Source: Halobacteriovoraceae bacterium (lineage in GTDB: Bacteria; Bdellovibrionota; Bacteriovoracia; Bacteriovoracales; Bacteriovoracaceae). From it: DNA of 64,000 nt. Positions 18,131 through 27,374 of this stretch are shown here, piece after piece. The stretch spans positions 310,001-374,000 of the forward strand of contig JACKAJ010000015.1 of assembly GCA_020635135.1 (NCBI GenBank), written 5' to 3'. Both the position numbers and the translations under genes were made by a program. The first letter of the stretch is position 1. The number at the start of each line of letters is the position of its first letter. The notes under the pieces were generated by a model. It did no database searches, was not told the origin of the DNA, and worked only from the letters and a program-made list of their open reading frames with translations.

Positions 18131-19339
18131 ATGACCAAATGGTTTCTCCTGTTTGCCTTTATTAACTTTTCGGCCAACGCTGAGGTATGCGAAGAGTTTT
18201 TCTCTGAAGATGCGAAAGCAATTCTTCTTCCCGATAATTTAATTAAAGAACTTAATCGCCTCCTCGATGAAAAACCCATAAAAAGAAAAGAAGAACTGGT
18301 CGCCCTTTGTGAGACCATGTACTCGACTCACTGTCCTCAATTATTGAGTCATATTCTTCGCTATTACAAAAATTTGCGAAATAGAATTTTTGTATCTCCT
18401 TCGGACATATTTCAAATTCTCACCAATCCTCGAATGTTCAATTTATCCATTCGCAATTCCAGAGATCGCTTTTTAAACGCCAATTATGCGGAGGTCGCCG
18501 AAAAGATCGCTCATGAATACAAGGTCAATATTTTATCGGCCTACGACAATACTGTTAATTTAAACTTTATGACATTGACTAAAAGGGAAGTCGATGGATT
18601 GTCCGATATGGCCTTTAACTTTTTTGATGAAGTTGCAGTCGATCACAATTTAAACATGAGTAATGTCATGAGTAAACTTTTTCAAAGCTTGCTCGGTTCT
18701 CCCTGGCGCAATGATGTCGATCGTTTTAATAAAATTGTTTACTATTTTAATAATTGGGATCTTGCTAATATCTCTGCTCAAGAAAATAATTCTTCTATTT
18801 TCTCATTCATTTTTAATTCACATATTGCCTCAGGAGATAGAACAAATCTTATTAAATCACTTTTAGATACAAAAAATATGTATCGCTATAATAGAAACGG
18901 GCTAAAAGAAACTCTTTCCTTAGTAGAGCAAGAGAAAGTTCTTAATAAAATTGCCTTGAACTTGCTCAAAAGTTTTCAAATTCGTTACTCGAATTTTAGT
19001 GCCGATAACTTTGCCCAAATCCTGAATGAAATGATTCTGAAAAACTTTCAAGGTTTGAAGCTATCACCGTATACCTATAAAGAATTACAAATAACAGTAA
19101 GATGGAAACTATTTCTGATTGAGGAGATTGAACCTATCGGTGAAAACATTGTAACTATTGCCCTCCGTAAATTGCTACCAAGACTTCACCAATTACAATA
19201 TGTCCTTGAACAAGTTTCTCTTGATGATATTCCCAATAAATACGATATCCTCACGGATATTTCAAATAAAATGGAACAAATTAAAGTTGATTTAAGATCA
19301 AATAGAGCCTTACAACGACTAAAAAACAAGACACCGTAA
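18131..19339 (+). CDS. exported protein of unknown function
   Basis: The ATG at 18131 begins MTKWFLLFAFINFSANA, a clean signal peptide. A TTG four codons earlier (18119) is possible but unneeded. About 402 residues, mostly helical, with Cys near the N terminus (VCEEFF, LCETMYSTHC) and long Leu/Asn/Lys-rich helices. No motif recognised. No obvious ribosome site. Stands alone between the hairpin at 18.06 kb and the convergent small exported pair. Confidence 0.75.
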   Translation: MTKWFLLFAFINFSANAEVCEEFFSEDAKAILLPDNLIKELNRLLDEKPIKRKEELVALCETMYSTHCPQLLSHILRYYKNLRNRIFVSPSDIFQILTNPRMFNLSIRNSRDRFLNANYAEVAEKIAHEYKVNILSAYDNTVNLNFMTLTKREVDGLSDMAFNFFDEVAVDHNLNMSNVMSKLFQSLLGSPWRNDVDRFNKIVYYFNNWDLANISAQENNSSIFSFIFNSHIASGDRTNLIKSLLDTKNMYRYNRNGLKETLSLVEQEKVLNKIALNLLKSFQIRYSNFSADNFAQILNEMILKNFQGLKLSPYTYKELQITVRWKLFLIEEIEPIGENIVTIALRKLLPRLHQLQYVLEQVSLDDIPNKYDILTDISNKMEQIKVDLRSNRALQRLKNKTP

Positions 19340-19367
19340 AGCTCCTTAATATTCTTTAGGCTTAAAA

Positions 19368-19763
19368 TTATTCTCTTTCCATACAAATTGTTTGAATTGA
19401 CTCATCTCTTCCTGGAATTTGAAGATGGGCAGTGACAGGATCATCTTCAAACCACATAATCACAGCTCTTTCACCTGAGTTAAGGCCAAAACTGATGCCA
19501 AATCCAGCGTCATTAACTTCATAATCACCGTTTTCAATGTCACCAACATTAACACCTTCATTCATTTCAACAGTGAGAATCTCATCAGCGAGACTCAAGG
19601 ATCCAATGTAGTGATCGCGATCTAAGAGTTTCATGAAGTCTTCTTTAGATTCCATCTCCATAGCTTCCTCTTCTTCAAAGTTGTAGCATTTCAATTCAAG
19701 CGTTTCAGCTGCATGAAGAACGTTCGCAAAAATCATAACTGTAATTAACACTAATTTTTTCAT
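19368..19763 (-). CDS. small exported protein, paralogue of the preceding gene
   Basis: The start at 19763 is supported by GGGAGG five to six bases upstream and a signal peptide beginning MKKLVLITVMIF. The mature protein of about 110 residues shares L-x-L-x-C-Y-N, a G-S/T-I/L-S strand, and T-V-E-M-x-x-G-x-x-V-G-D-I-E-N-G with the neighbour at 19786, and a C-terminal Cys (TICMERE/TLCIDKE). Two conserved Cys suggest one disulfide. Acidic. Function unknown. Twenty-two bases separate the two genes. Confidence 0.8.
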   Translation of the reverse strand: MKKLVLITVMIFANVLHAAETLELKCYNFEEEEAMEMESKEDFMKLLDRDHYIGSLSLADEILTVEMNEGVNVGDIENGDYEVNDAGFGISFGLNSGERAVIMWFEDDPVTAHLQIPGRDESIQTICMERE

Positions 19764-19785
19764 TTTTTCCTCCCAAAAAAATAAA

Positions 19786-20226
19786 TTATTCAATCGCTTC
19801 TTTATCGATACACAAAGTTAAAATATCGAGACTCGCTCCTGGCACTGCCAACTGAGCGGCACGAGCTTCTTCTATTTCATCTAACCATAACAAATAAGCA
19901 GACTCATTGGAGCGAATAACTATTTCAGTTGAAGCGAAAGAGTCAGGTCCATCGCTGACGTAAGTTCCATTTTCAATGTCCCCAACTTCTGCACCTTTTT
20001 TCATCTCCACAGTAGCCAAATCCCCATCAAAAGAAATAGTTCCTACGAAAGTGTGCTTAAAAGATTCAACCTCATCTTTAATTGAAGCATTGGGATCGGC
20101 AGCGAGAGATTCTGCAATCTCCTGAGTAAGATTGTAGCAATTCAAGACCAGATCACTTGATGATCCGGTTCCCGCAAATAAGTTCGAAGTTCCAAGTAAA
20201 AACGTCACCATTAACAAATTTTTCAT
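19786..20226 (-). CDS. small exported protein, first of a tandem pair
   Basis: The start at 20226 has GGAGG eight bases upstream and begins MKNLLMVTFLLG. An in-frame ATG nine codons earlier would place non-signal residues first. About 146 residues. The mature part holds LNCYN, TVEMKKGAEVGDIENG and a terminal Cys, matching the downstream paralogue. Probably a periplasmic or outer-surface protein with one disulfide. The conserved G-D-I-E-N-G turn between two beta segments is the clearest shared feature. Confidence 0.8.
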   Translation of the reverse strand: MKNLLMVTFLLGTSNLFAGTGSSSDLVLNCYNLTQEIAESLAADPNASIKDEVESFKHTFVGTISFDGDLATVEMKKGAEVGDIENGTYVSDGPDSFASTEIVIRSNESAYLLWLDEIEEARAAQLAVPGASLDILTLCIDKEAIE

Positions 20227-20293
20227 AAACCAGTCCTCCATTATTGTTTTCAATGACAGCTTTTTACTATTAGTTCATTCCAAACACAACCTT

Positions 20294-20325
20294 TTTTAGT
20301 AACACTAAAATATTTATAATTTCAA
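20294..20325 (-). promoter_or_regulatory. candidate promoter with overlapping palindrome for the tandem exported pair
   Basis: On the minus strand, TTGAAA (20320-20325) and TTACTA (20297-20302) are spaced by 17. A perfect inverted repeat TTTTAGT-AAC-ACTAAAA (20294-20310) covers the -10, a position suited to an operator. Both claims are pattern-based only. Confidence 0.35.
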
Positions 20326-20464
20326 TAGCTTAAGTGTGTAATTTTTATAGAGTTCCATTACTCTAGGTTCATTTATGAGTCTCTCATAAATAGGCGACCA
20401 CTTTAATCAAACCCGACAATTCACTTTCAATAATTCATGAAATTGTATTTAATAGTATAAAGAT

Positions 20465-21652
20465 ATGAAGAATTTTATATTTCTATGTTTTGTTTTGAGT
20501 TTAAATCTTGCCTTTGGTCAAGACGAAACCTCCAATTCACCTGAAATAAAAGAAAATCCGACCACGGAAAAAGAAGACGTCAAGGAAGTGGACGCGACTG
20601 AAACAACGACTCCTGACCCATCTGAATCTCCTCAAGAAGAAGATATTCCTGCAAACATGAAAAAAGTAAAAATTTCTTGGGATGTCATACCTCGTATTTC
20701 TACTTATCAAATTCTTGTTCGTGCTCCAGACAAATCTTTTCAAAAACTTATGAAGTCTGATAAACCTCTCGTCGAAGTCATTATTCCCTTAAATAAGGAA
20801 CTCTACACGGCTCTTCGCTTTAAACTTGAAAAAACTTCGCGCTGGTCAGAAAAAGAATATTTGGTTCTGAATGACATTGAAGAAGGGAAAGATCGCTATC
20901 ATTTTTCATTCAAATGGCAAAAACCCGATGGATCTCTCTCTTACGGGAATCCTCCTGAGGAACTCTTTAAGAAAGAAGAGAAAGAAGAAATGAGTGCTCC
21001 TAGTGACTCTCACTATTCACTTTTTTATTCTTTTAGTACAGGAACTCTCGATGAAAGTAGTGTCGTGCAATCGGGAAGTATCTCTGAAGATCAAAACTCA
21101 CCTCTTACCCTTGGACTTTTTTATGGGAAGCCCCTAGGCCCACTTTCGGCTTTTAGTTCTAGTGTTTATTTCTCTTATTTTAGTGATGTTAAGCACGCTG
21201 GGGATAACTCAACCAAAACCCCTCCTCTTGAATATGGCTTTAATAGCTATTACGAGAGAAAGGTCAGCTGGTTTAATGAATTTTTTCTTTACGGTGGAAT
21301 TGATTATGAACATCTTTCGACTTTCAATACCGATGAACTGATTTTAGCAAGTAATGAGATCCAATTTAGAGAACAAAACTTAGGCTATCTCACTGCGGGA
21401 GTGAGAAAAGATTTTATGCTTTGGAAGAAGCATTTACTGTTTAAACTCTCTCTCTCCCAAGTAGTTCTTAATTCTGGTGATGACAATCCACTCAATGGCG
21501 AAGGTTATAGTGGAATGAAATATATCTTTTTTATAAGCTATAATATTTTTCATTCTTGGTCAGTGAGCGCATTCTATAAGCAGCATTTACTCGATGGGGC
21601 CGGCGATCTTACTATTACCCGTTATGGTCTGGGCATAGGCTACAACTTTTAA
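20465..21652 (+). CDS. putative outer-membrane protein with acidic N-terminal linker
   Basis: 395 residues with a signal peptide (to LAFGQ). Next comes a Glu/Thr/Pro-rich low-complexity linker (about 20-62), then a small beta domain beginning KVKISWDVIPRISTYQILV that reads like a fibronectin-type strand pattern. A C-terminal region from about 180 has alternating-residue strands ending YGLGIGYNF, as in outer-membrane beta-barrels (terminal Phe). The gene ends four bases inside the convergent oxyR stop. No specific family recognised. Confidence 0.75.
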   Translation: MKNFIFLCFVLSLNLAFGQDETSNSPEIKENPTTEKEDVKEVDATETTTPDPSESPQEEDIPANMKKVKISWDVIPRISTYQILVRAPDKSFQKLMKSDKPLVEVIIPLNKELYTALRFKLEKTSRWSEKEYLVLNDIEEGKDRYHFSFKWQKPDGSLSYGNPPEELFKKEEKEEMSAPSDSHYSLFYSFSTGTLDESSVVQSGSISEDQNSPLTLGLFYGKPLGPLSAFSSSVYFSYFSDVKHAGDNSTKTPPLEYGFNSYYERKVSWFNEFFLYGGIDYEHLSTFNTDELILASNEIQFREQNLGYLTAGVRKDFMLWKKHLLFKLSLSQVVLNSGDDNPLNGEGYSGMKYIFFISYNIFHSWSVSAFYKQHLLDGAGDLTITRYGLGIGYNF

Positions 21653-22584
21653 ATATCCACAACCTTTAAATCACTTCTCTTATACGATTTTAATTTTGCT
21701 GGGAGATTATCCAAAATCACTTTTTCTAGAGAGTTTATAATATTTTCTTTTAGAAAGACTCGCGAATGGACAATACTGACTTCTCGTGAAGGGCGCGGCC
21801 TTAAAATTTCGCGCACATATTTTTCTTTTTCTTTTTTATTTAACCTCTCAACAACAAGCTCCGGAATTAACGTATACCCTCCACTCTCTTTAATAAGATT
21901 CATAATCGTCTCAAGGCTTCCAACTTTAAATTTGAATTTATTTTTTTTAGCTGAACTGCATATCCTCTCAACTTGAGAGCGCAGACAATGCCCCTCATCT
22001 AAAAGCCAAATATCATCACTTTTAAGTTTTGAGAGAGTCATCTCTTTGGAACTTGAATATTCGTGATCTGTACCGACGTATAGAGAAAAAGGTTCATAAA
22101 AAAGTACTCTTTCAATAATTTGATCATCATAAAGTGGAGTCGCTAAAATCCCTGCATCTATACGATCATCTTTGAGTTCCTGGATGATATCTTCTGTTCT
22201 CATCTCAATGAGAGTAAGGTTAACATGCGGGTATTTTTTTACAAATTGAGAATAAAAATAGGGAACGAGATAAGGCGAAATCGTCGGGATCACACCTAGC
22301 TTGAATTGTCCGATAACTTCGTCTTCTATTTGACTAGCGATGTGTTCAATTTTTCGATGTTCTTGCAGGACGATTTTTGCTTGTTGGATGACTTTTTTCC
22401 CAATTTCAGTGGGAAGAATTGGCTTCTTGCTGCGATCAAAAAGTATAACTCCAAGTTCATCTTCTAGTTTTTGAAGCTGCATCGACAAACTCGGCTGTGT
22501 CACATGACACTCTTTCGCTGCTCTTCCAAAATGCCGAAAGCGATCAACGGCGAGTAGATACTCCAATTGGGTTATGGTCGACAC
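21649..22584 (-). CDS. oxyR: OxyR-type LysR regulator, peroxide sensor
   Basis: 311 residues. The N-terminal winged helix (LEYLLAVDRFRHFGRAAKE, then QPSLSMQLQKLEDELG) is a typical LysR domain. The effector domain carries DEGHCLRSQVERIC: Cys200 and Cys209, nine apart with the GHCLR context, correspond to the redox pair Cys199/Cys208 of E. coli OxyR. It should therefore form the activating disulfide with H2O2. The start is GTG with AAGGAG six bases upstream. It is divergent from cdd over only 46 bases that contain an OxyR-like site, so autoregulation is expected. Confidence 0.92.
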   Translation of the reverse strand: MSTITQLEYLLAVDRFRHFGRAAKECHVTQPSLSMQLQKLEDELGVILFDRSKKPILPTEIGKKVIQQAKIVLQEHRKIEHIASQIEDEVIGQFKLGVIPTISPYLVPYFYSQFVKKYPHVNLTLIEMRTEDIIQELKDDRIDAGILATPLYDDQIIERVLFYEPFSLYVGTDHEYSSSKEMTLSKLKSDDIWLLDEGHCLRSQVERICSSAKKNKFKFKVGSLETIMNLIKESGGYTLIPELVVERLNKKEKEKYVREILRPRPSREVSIVHSRVFLKENIINSLEKVILDNLPAKLKSYKRSDLKVVDI

Positions 22585-22630
22585 ACATTACTCCTTTTCT
22601 ATTAGCTCTAATAGAGCTACACTATACCAC
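22585..22630. promoter_or_regulatory. oxyR-cdd divergent operator with OxyR-like motif
   Basis: Bases 22603-22619 are a perfect palindrome, TAGCTCT-AAT-AGAGCTA. Overlapping it, 22611-22625 reads ATAG-N7-CTAT, the outer tetranucleotides and spacing of the E. coli OxyR half-operator. A further CTAT lies at 22599-22602. The LysR T-N11-A rule is also met. TATACC just before the cdd ATG could be its -10 if the message is nearly leaderless. Confidence 0.6.
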
Positions 22631-23059
22631 ATGGATGAAAAGTTTGCTAAAAAAGCACTCGAGCTGGCCAAAGAAATTAGGCAAAAAGCTTATGCTCCTT
22701 ATTCAAAATTTCAGGTGGGAACAGTTATCAAACTCGCCGGTGATGAAAAGCTGTACTCTGGTTGCAATATAGAAAATGCCAGTTTTGGTGGCTGTATGTG
22801 TGCTGAGCGCGTCTCGCTTTACAAAGCTTATACAGAGAGTCCCGCTCCCAAAAAACTGGTCGAAAAAGTCTTGTTGATCACGGACAACCCTCAATACGAT
22901 GTTCCCTGTGGGCTCTGTCTCCAAGTTTTGAGTGAATTTAGTGATCAAAATACCGAAATATATCTGGCAAATCTCAAAGGTGTTGTTAAGACTCTCAAGT
23001 TTTCACAACTTCTGCCTGAGTCTTTTTCAAAAGAATCACTCCCTGGCCACAAAAGCTAA
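22631..23059 (+). CDS. cdd: cytidine deaminase
   Basis: Hydrolytic deamination of cytidine and deoxycytidine, pyrimidine salvage. 142 residues, the length of the tetrameric short form. Zinc motifs are CAE (Cys57, Glu59 as proton shuttle) in GGCMCAERVSLYKA, and PCGLC (Cys93, Cys96), giving three Cys ligands as in B. subtilis Cdd. An earlier in-frame ATG at 22574 lies inside oxyR and adds non-family residues, so 22631 is preferred although no Shine-Dalgarno precedes it. The position opposite oxyR is unusual for a salvage enzyme. Confidence 0.93.
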   Translation: MDEKFAKKALELAKEIRQKAYAPYSKFQVGTVIKLAGDEKLYSGCNIENASFGGCMCAERVSLYKAYTESPAPKKLVEKVLLITDNPQYDVPCGLCLQVLSEFSDQNTEIYLANLKGVVKTLKFSQLLPESFSKESLPGHKS

Positions 23060-23060
23060 A

Positions 23061-25112
23061 TTATTTCTTCATCGCTTCTAGTTTTGGAAATGTCACTTCA
23101 AATTTCTTATTTTCAATTCTTACTTTTTTTAAGAACTCATTATTGATACTTTCTGTTTCTTTTAGTGAAAGGAGAAAGTTTATTCTTTTATTTTCTTTGT
23201 CCACTTTCATTTTGAGTAGTTCCCCATTGAGAGCCCCAATGGGGTGCATCGTGACTTTTAGAAGGGGTATATCACTAAAACCATTGTAGAGTTCATCAAT
23301 TTTCTTAGAAGCCACTTTAGAGACAATTTTTTTGAAGCGCTTCGAGATCTGGCAAGCATTGAAGCCATTTTCGAGTAATTGTCGAGAACTTAAAATTTGT
23401 GGAATATCAAAAATAAGCTCAGGGATCCCTTTATCATTAAACTGCAGGCGTATTTCCGTCAAGGCCACAACCGGAACATGCACTCCCTTTTTTCCAAGGA
23501 CTAATTTTATCAAAAACTTTTGAATGCCTTTTTTAGGCACAATCGCAGTGCAAGCTTGTAAATAGCCATTATGAAGAGAAAGTTCTCCATCCTCAGCATC
23601 AATTTCATCAAATGGAAGATCTGCAAAGTTAAATTGCACATCGCTTGGATTAAAAACAGTTTTATCGATTTGTTCTTGAAATTGTCCCAGAGCATATTTT
23701 AAAAAATCATTAAAAAGATTTTCTCCAATACTCACGACCACATCAGCCTTTCTTTCTCCTCCATAGACACCAATTTCATTTTCAAGTTCGCCAATAAGTT
23801 TTCTATAGTTATATTCTTGCACAACTTTTTCTTTTTCCTTATCGCCAAATTTAATATCCACTCCGGTAACAAGTTGCTCTCGTTCTGTTCCGGTATTAAT
23901 GAGTGAAAGCGAGGAAAGTTTATAGTGAATCTGCCCAAGTTCACGGATTTTAATATTCCCTCCTAATGACAGGTGATAACGAGTAAAACCTCTTTGAGAC
24001 ATTTGATCCACAATTTTTTCAAGATCATTAGCAATGGGTGTGACAAGAAGTTTAATAAGATCACTCTTTCTCTCGCCTAGAGCAGAGTTAATAAAAGTGT
24101 CATCAAATTTAATAGGTGAACTTTGAATAATAAGACCAGCAAGTCCGTTGATATCAGCGGCTTTCCCAGACAAAAATTTAATATCAACAGAATCTTGAAG
24201 CTCGCGGGGAGTTAAATCTGCTATGAGTTGATCAATACTCCCTTGCTCAACTTGGAGATTGAGTTCACCATTTAAAAGACTTAATTTTAAACGAATATTA
24301 AGAGCCAATGGAGCAACTTCTCGAGTATAGGCCTCAATTCCCCCAACTTTTGCACCAAGATCCCTAAAGTATTCAAGATCTCCCAGTTGGTTCTTCACTT
24401 TTTCTATATTGATATTCATTTTTTTGTCTTGAACGAGAGACTCTATAAATTGATTCATTTTTAATTTCATGAGATCAGCTTTCTCACAGAAATACCGAGA
24501 GTCTTTTTTGACAATTTCCCAACCTCCATCACTTTTAGCCTGCTCACCAAAAACACTAAACGAGATACATGTATCGTTCGATCGAACATAAATTTTCGAT
24601 AACTCTAACTTCAAATCTAGAAACAAACTTTGTCCCACCACCTCAGAATCAATATCCGAAATCACAATCCCTTCTGGATTTATCTTATACTCCAAGTCAT
24701 TCAGTTTAATATTTAAGGCTAGTTTATTTTTAAATCGACGATCTTTGCTAAAATCCTCTTCTCCCTTCAAAACTTTTTTAACATAGCTGTTATCGAGTTC
24801 TTCTGCATGCCCAAGTTTGAAAAAGAGAATTTCCTCTATTGTATCTGAGACTTGGGATTTCATTGCTTTCGCAGTTAAAAGGGCCAAAAGTTCATTTCTT
24901 TGCAGTTTAAGCTTATTTTCAAAGAAATTCCCCTTGGGTTTCAAGGCCTTCACGATATCATAAATTTGATTGGCTAAAAATCCTCGAGCTTGCTCGTCGG
25001 ACCGCATTTGAACGAGGATATGGGGCTCAGTGTATTCACCCACTCTGTTGATGACCATTTCTTGGGCCATAGCCTGAAAAGTTAAAATAAAAAAAAGAAT
25101 ATATTTATTCAC
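23061..25112 (-). CDS. large exported protein, second of an overlapping pair
   Basis: 683 residues with a signal peptide (MNKYILFFILTFQAMAQ). The rest is dominated by beta-strand patterns with amphipathic helices and repeated phrases such as L-x-L-x-x-x-L-N-G-E-L-N-L and S-L-H-N-G-Y-L, plus a single Cys pair region. No catalytic motif was seen. The all-beta long-groove character would fit a lipid- or polymer-binding periplasmic protein; this is only an impression. It starts 8 bases inside the upstream gene, so translation is coupled; the two have similar N termini and size. Confidence 0.75.
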   Translation of the reverse strand: MNKYILFFILTFQAMAQEMVINRVGEYTEPHILVQMRSDEQARGFLANQIYDIVKALKPKGNFFENKLKLQRNELLALLTAKAMKSQVSDTIEEILFFKLGHAEELDNSYVKKVLKGEEDFSKDRRFKNKLALNIKLNDLEYKINPEGIVISDIDSEVVGQSLFLDLKLELSKIYVRSNDTCISFSVFGEQAKSDGGWEIVKKDSRYFCEKADLMKLKMNQFIESLVQDKKMNINIEKVKNQLGDLEYFRDLGAKVGGIEAYTREVAPLALNIRLKLSLLNGELNLQVEQGSIDQLIADLTPRELQDSVDIKFLSGKAADINGLAGLIIQSSPIKFDDTFINSALGERKSDLIKLLVTPIANDLEKIVDQMSQRGFTRYHLSLGGNIKIRELGQIHYKLSSLSLINTGTEREQLVTGVDIKFGDKEKEKVVQEYNYRKLIGELENEIGVYGGERKADVVVSIGENLFNDFLKYALGQFQEQIDKTVFNPSDVQFNFADLPFDEIDAEDGELSLHNGYLQACTAIVPKKGIQKFLIKLVLGKKGVHVPVVALTEIRLQFNDKGIPELIFDIPQILSSRQLLENGFNACQISKRFKKIVSKVASKKIDELYNGFSDIPLLKVTMHPIGALNGELLKMKVDKENKRINFLLSLKETESINNEFLKKVRIENKKFEVTFPKLEAMKK

Positions 25113-27276
25113 TTTTTTCTTTCCTTATTTTTATTTTTTCAATAAATTGATCAATATTTTGAAACTTTAAATTTAAGTTGAGATGACCTTTATCACTCAA
25201 ACCTAATTTTTTAATTTCTATTCCCTGCTCAATATTCTCGTTAAAAAGTTCAAATTCGAGATAATAGACATTGTCTTCTTTTTGCAAGAGTTCACTATTC
25301 TTACCCAAAATTTTTTTCAATGAGTATTCGTAAAGACCTTTATATTCAAAAAGTGTCATTTTCCCAAATCGTTTATCGAGGTTAATTTCCCATTTTTTTT
25401 CATTCATCAAAGAGTACAGCATTCGCAAAAGATAGTGTTCTCTCCAACTCGACTCGACATATTGGCTGCTAAAGAGCTTTTTCGCCTCAGGAAGCATCAC
25501 CTTCAACTTATATATGTCTTCTTCTTTGAAAATTTTAAGCCGCAACTCTAAGGCCAAGTTTAAAACTTCATCATACTCATCGTGGCTTTCAGTGAGCAAG
25601 TGCCAACATTGAGGGAAAAGATAAAGATTATAGGGATTTGTCCTTTGAAGAATCTCACATATTTTCCTGGTAATCTTCTTAAAAGGTTTTTGTATTTGAT
25701 AGTCATTCGCAAGTAGAAGCTGGAAAATCTTTTTAAGTTTAGATGTTTCAATATTGATATTGGCAACTACGTCCAACGTGTTTTCTTTCACTGGCACCAC
25801 AATTAAATCGTGACTATCAAGACTCAAAACGGAATGTCCTTCTCGATCTACTAAATAAGGTATCTTTTTGAAAACTTCTTCAGAGAAATATTGATCAACT
25901 TCGTTGATAATATTTGCAATTAATTTCCCATTAACTTGAAGTCCAAAATCACTTGTCGATTTCTTTATTTTTTCGACATTTGAGTTAAAATAACGACATG
26001 AAAGATAGTACCCGTCATTGCACTCTATACGATTCCCATCAATCTCCAAATCTGAGTTCAAGAGAATAGAAATTGATTTTTCGGGATTAATATCAATCTG
26101 CTCTATTCGTGCAGTAGCCTTCATTTTTTCAATATTCTTTTTCAAAACTTCTTTTACAAATTTTTGCTTTTTCTCCTCTTTTTTAGTTTTGTCTTCTTTT
26201 AAGAGATCTATGAGGGCCATTTCTTTTTCAAATTCTCTTTTTAATGAAAAACTTTTCTTGGAGATATCGACAGAGAGCTTCGGTATAAGTTTCTCTTCGA
26301 GAAGACGATCAATATCCATTGCTAATTTTTCTTTGATTTTAGGAATGATCGTTTCATCAAAAAGCTTCTTTTGAAGTCCTGATTGACTTCCCTCTAATTC
26401 ATGACACCTAATTTCTAAATTATCTTGAGCATCGAGACCATAAGTAGCAACAACGACATCATTAATTGAAAACTGCTTACCTTGTAAATCCATTTGAACA
26501 ATTTGATCGAAGTTTTGTGGGGTAAGATTATCTTGAAGCTTCAAATCTTCAATTTTTACTTGAAAGTCTTTTCCATCGGGCTCAATAGCGAGTGTACCTT
26601 GAGCATCAACAATTAAACCTTCAATAGTGACTCGGTGATCTTTGGCCGTAAATTGTATATTTTCCTGGGACTCAGACTGACTCAGCTTAAGACACTCTAG
26701 CAATGCATAGCGCTCAAATAACTGTTTATTTACTTGCTCATTGTAAGAAGAGTGTCCGGAATCTTTAAGCCCTTGCAGTTCTTCTTCCAGCTGCTGAAGA
26801 AGTCTCGTATTATTGAGTGTAAGACCTTTTTCGGTGACACTCGATTGACCAATATTAATTTGAGCTTTTGCAAGATTGATTTGTAGTGAAAATGGATAGA
26901 GAGTTCTGTTATTCTCTTTTTTAGAAACTCCAAGCTTAACATTTGCTGAATCTAATTGACTCTCATAATTAATGTTTTCCAATGAAACATCAATTCCAAA
27001 TGGCCTTTGAAAATCCATCATCAAAAGATGCTTGCCATAGACTGATAAAAAATTGTGAGGCTCAACTTTAGTTGGATTTTGAAGTGTAATATTTTTAACA
27101 TCAAAGGCAATATTCTTTTTCAAACTCCCCTTAAACTCTTTGTCCACCAATTCTTTTTGGATAATCTTTTTTAAAATTTTGTTAAATAATGGTCCAGAAA
27201 TATTAATCGCCAAATCTTGGGTCATCGCCCAAGAAGCGTAAAGGCTTATAAATAAGGACAAAATGAACTTGGTCAT
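25105..27276 (-). CDS. large exported protein, first of an overlapping pair
   Basis: 723 residues with a signal peptide (MTKFILSLFISLYASWAMTQ). The composition is like the downstream gene: I/V/L-rich strands with phrases such as KVEPHNFLSVYG, VTIEGLIVDAQGTLAIEPDG and KGHLNLNLKF, and a charged coiled-coil segment (KEDKTKKEEKKQKFVKEVLK) near 380. Three Cys cluster in RIECNDGYYLSCRYF. Family unknown. The start lies about 100 bases from the divergent M14 gene. Confidence 0.75.
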   Translation of the reverse strand: MTKFILSLFISLYASWAMTQDLAINISGPLFNKILKKIIQKELVDKEFKGSLKKNIAFDVKNITLQNPTKVEPHNFLSVYGKHLLMMDFQRPFGIDVSLENINYESQLDSANVKLGVSKKENNRTLYPFSLQINLAKAQINIGQSSVTEKGLTLNNTRLLQQLEEELQGLKDSGHSSYNEQVNKQLFERYALLECLKLSQSESQENIQFTAKDHRVTIEGLIVDAQGTLAIEPDGKDFQVKIEDLKLQDNLTPQNFDQIVQMDLQGKQFSINDVVVATYGLDAQDNLEIRCHELEGSQSGLQKKLFDETIIPKIKEKLAMDIDRLLEEKLIPKLSVDISKKSFSLKREFEKEMALIDLLKEDKTKKEEKKQKFVKEVLKKNIEKMKATARIEQIDINPEKSISILLNSDLEIDGNRIECNDGYYLSCRYFNSNVEKIKKSTSDFGLQVNGKLIANIINEVDQYFSEEVFKKIPYLVDREGHSVLSLDSHDLIVVPVKENTLDVVANINIETSKLKKIFQLLLANDYQIQKPFKKITRKICEILQRTNPYNLYLFPQCWHLLTESHDEYDEVLNLALELRLKIFKEEDIYKLKVMLPEAKKLFSSQYVESSWREHYLLRMLYSLMNEKKWEINLDKRFGKMTLFEYKGLYEYSLKKILGKNSELLQKEDNVYYLEFELFNENIEQGIEIKKLGLSDKGHLNLNLKFQNIDQFIEKIKIRKEKSE

Positions 27277-27374
27277 CGATTTGCAATTCCTTTTTCCTGA
27301 GCATATTTATCCACTACTGATTATGCTCTAACGTTCACGAATAGTATGGAAACGTGTAATAATTACATTGATTC

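Noticed and set aside
22574..22630. Upstream in-frame extension of cdd
   Set aside because: It would start within oxyR, run through the operator and add 19 residues absent from short cytidine deaminases.
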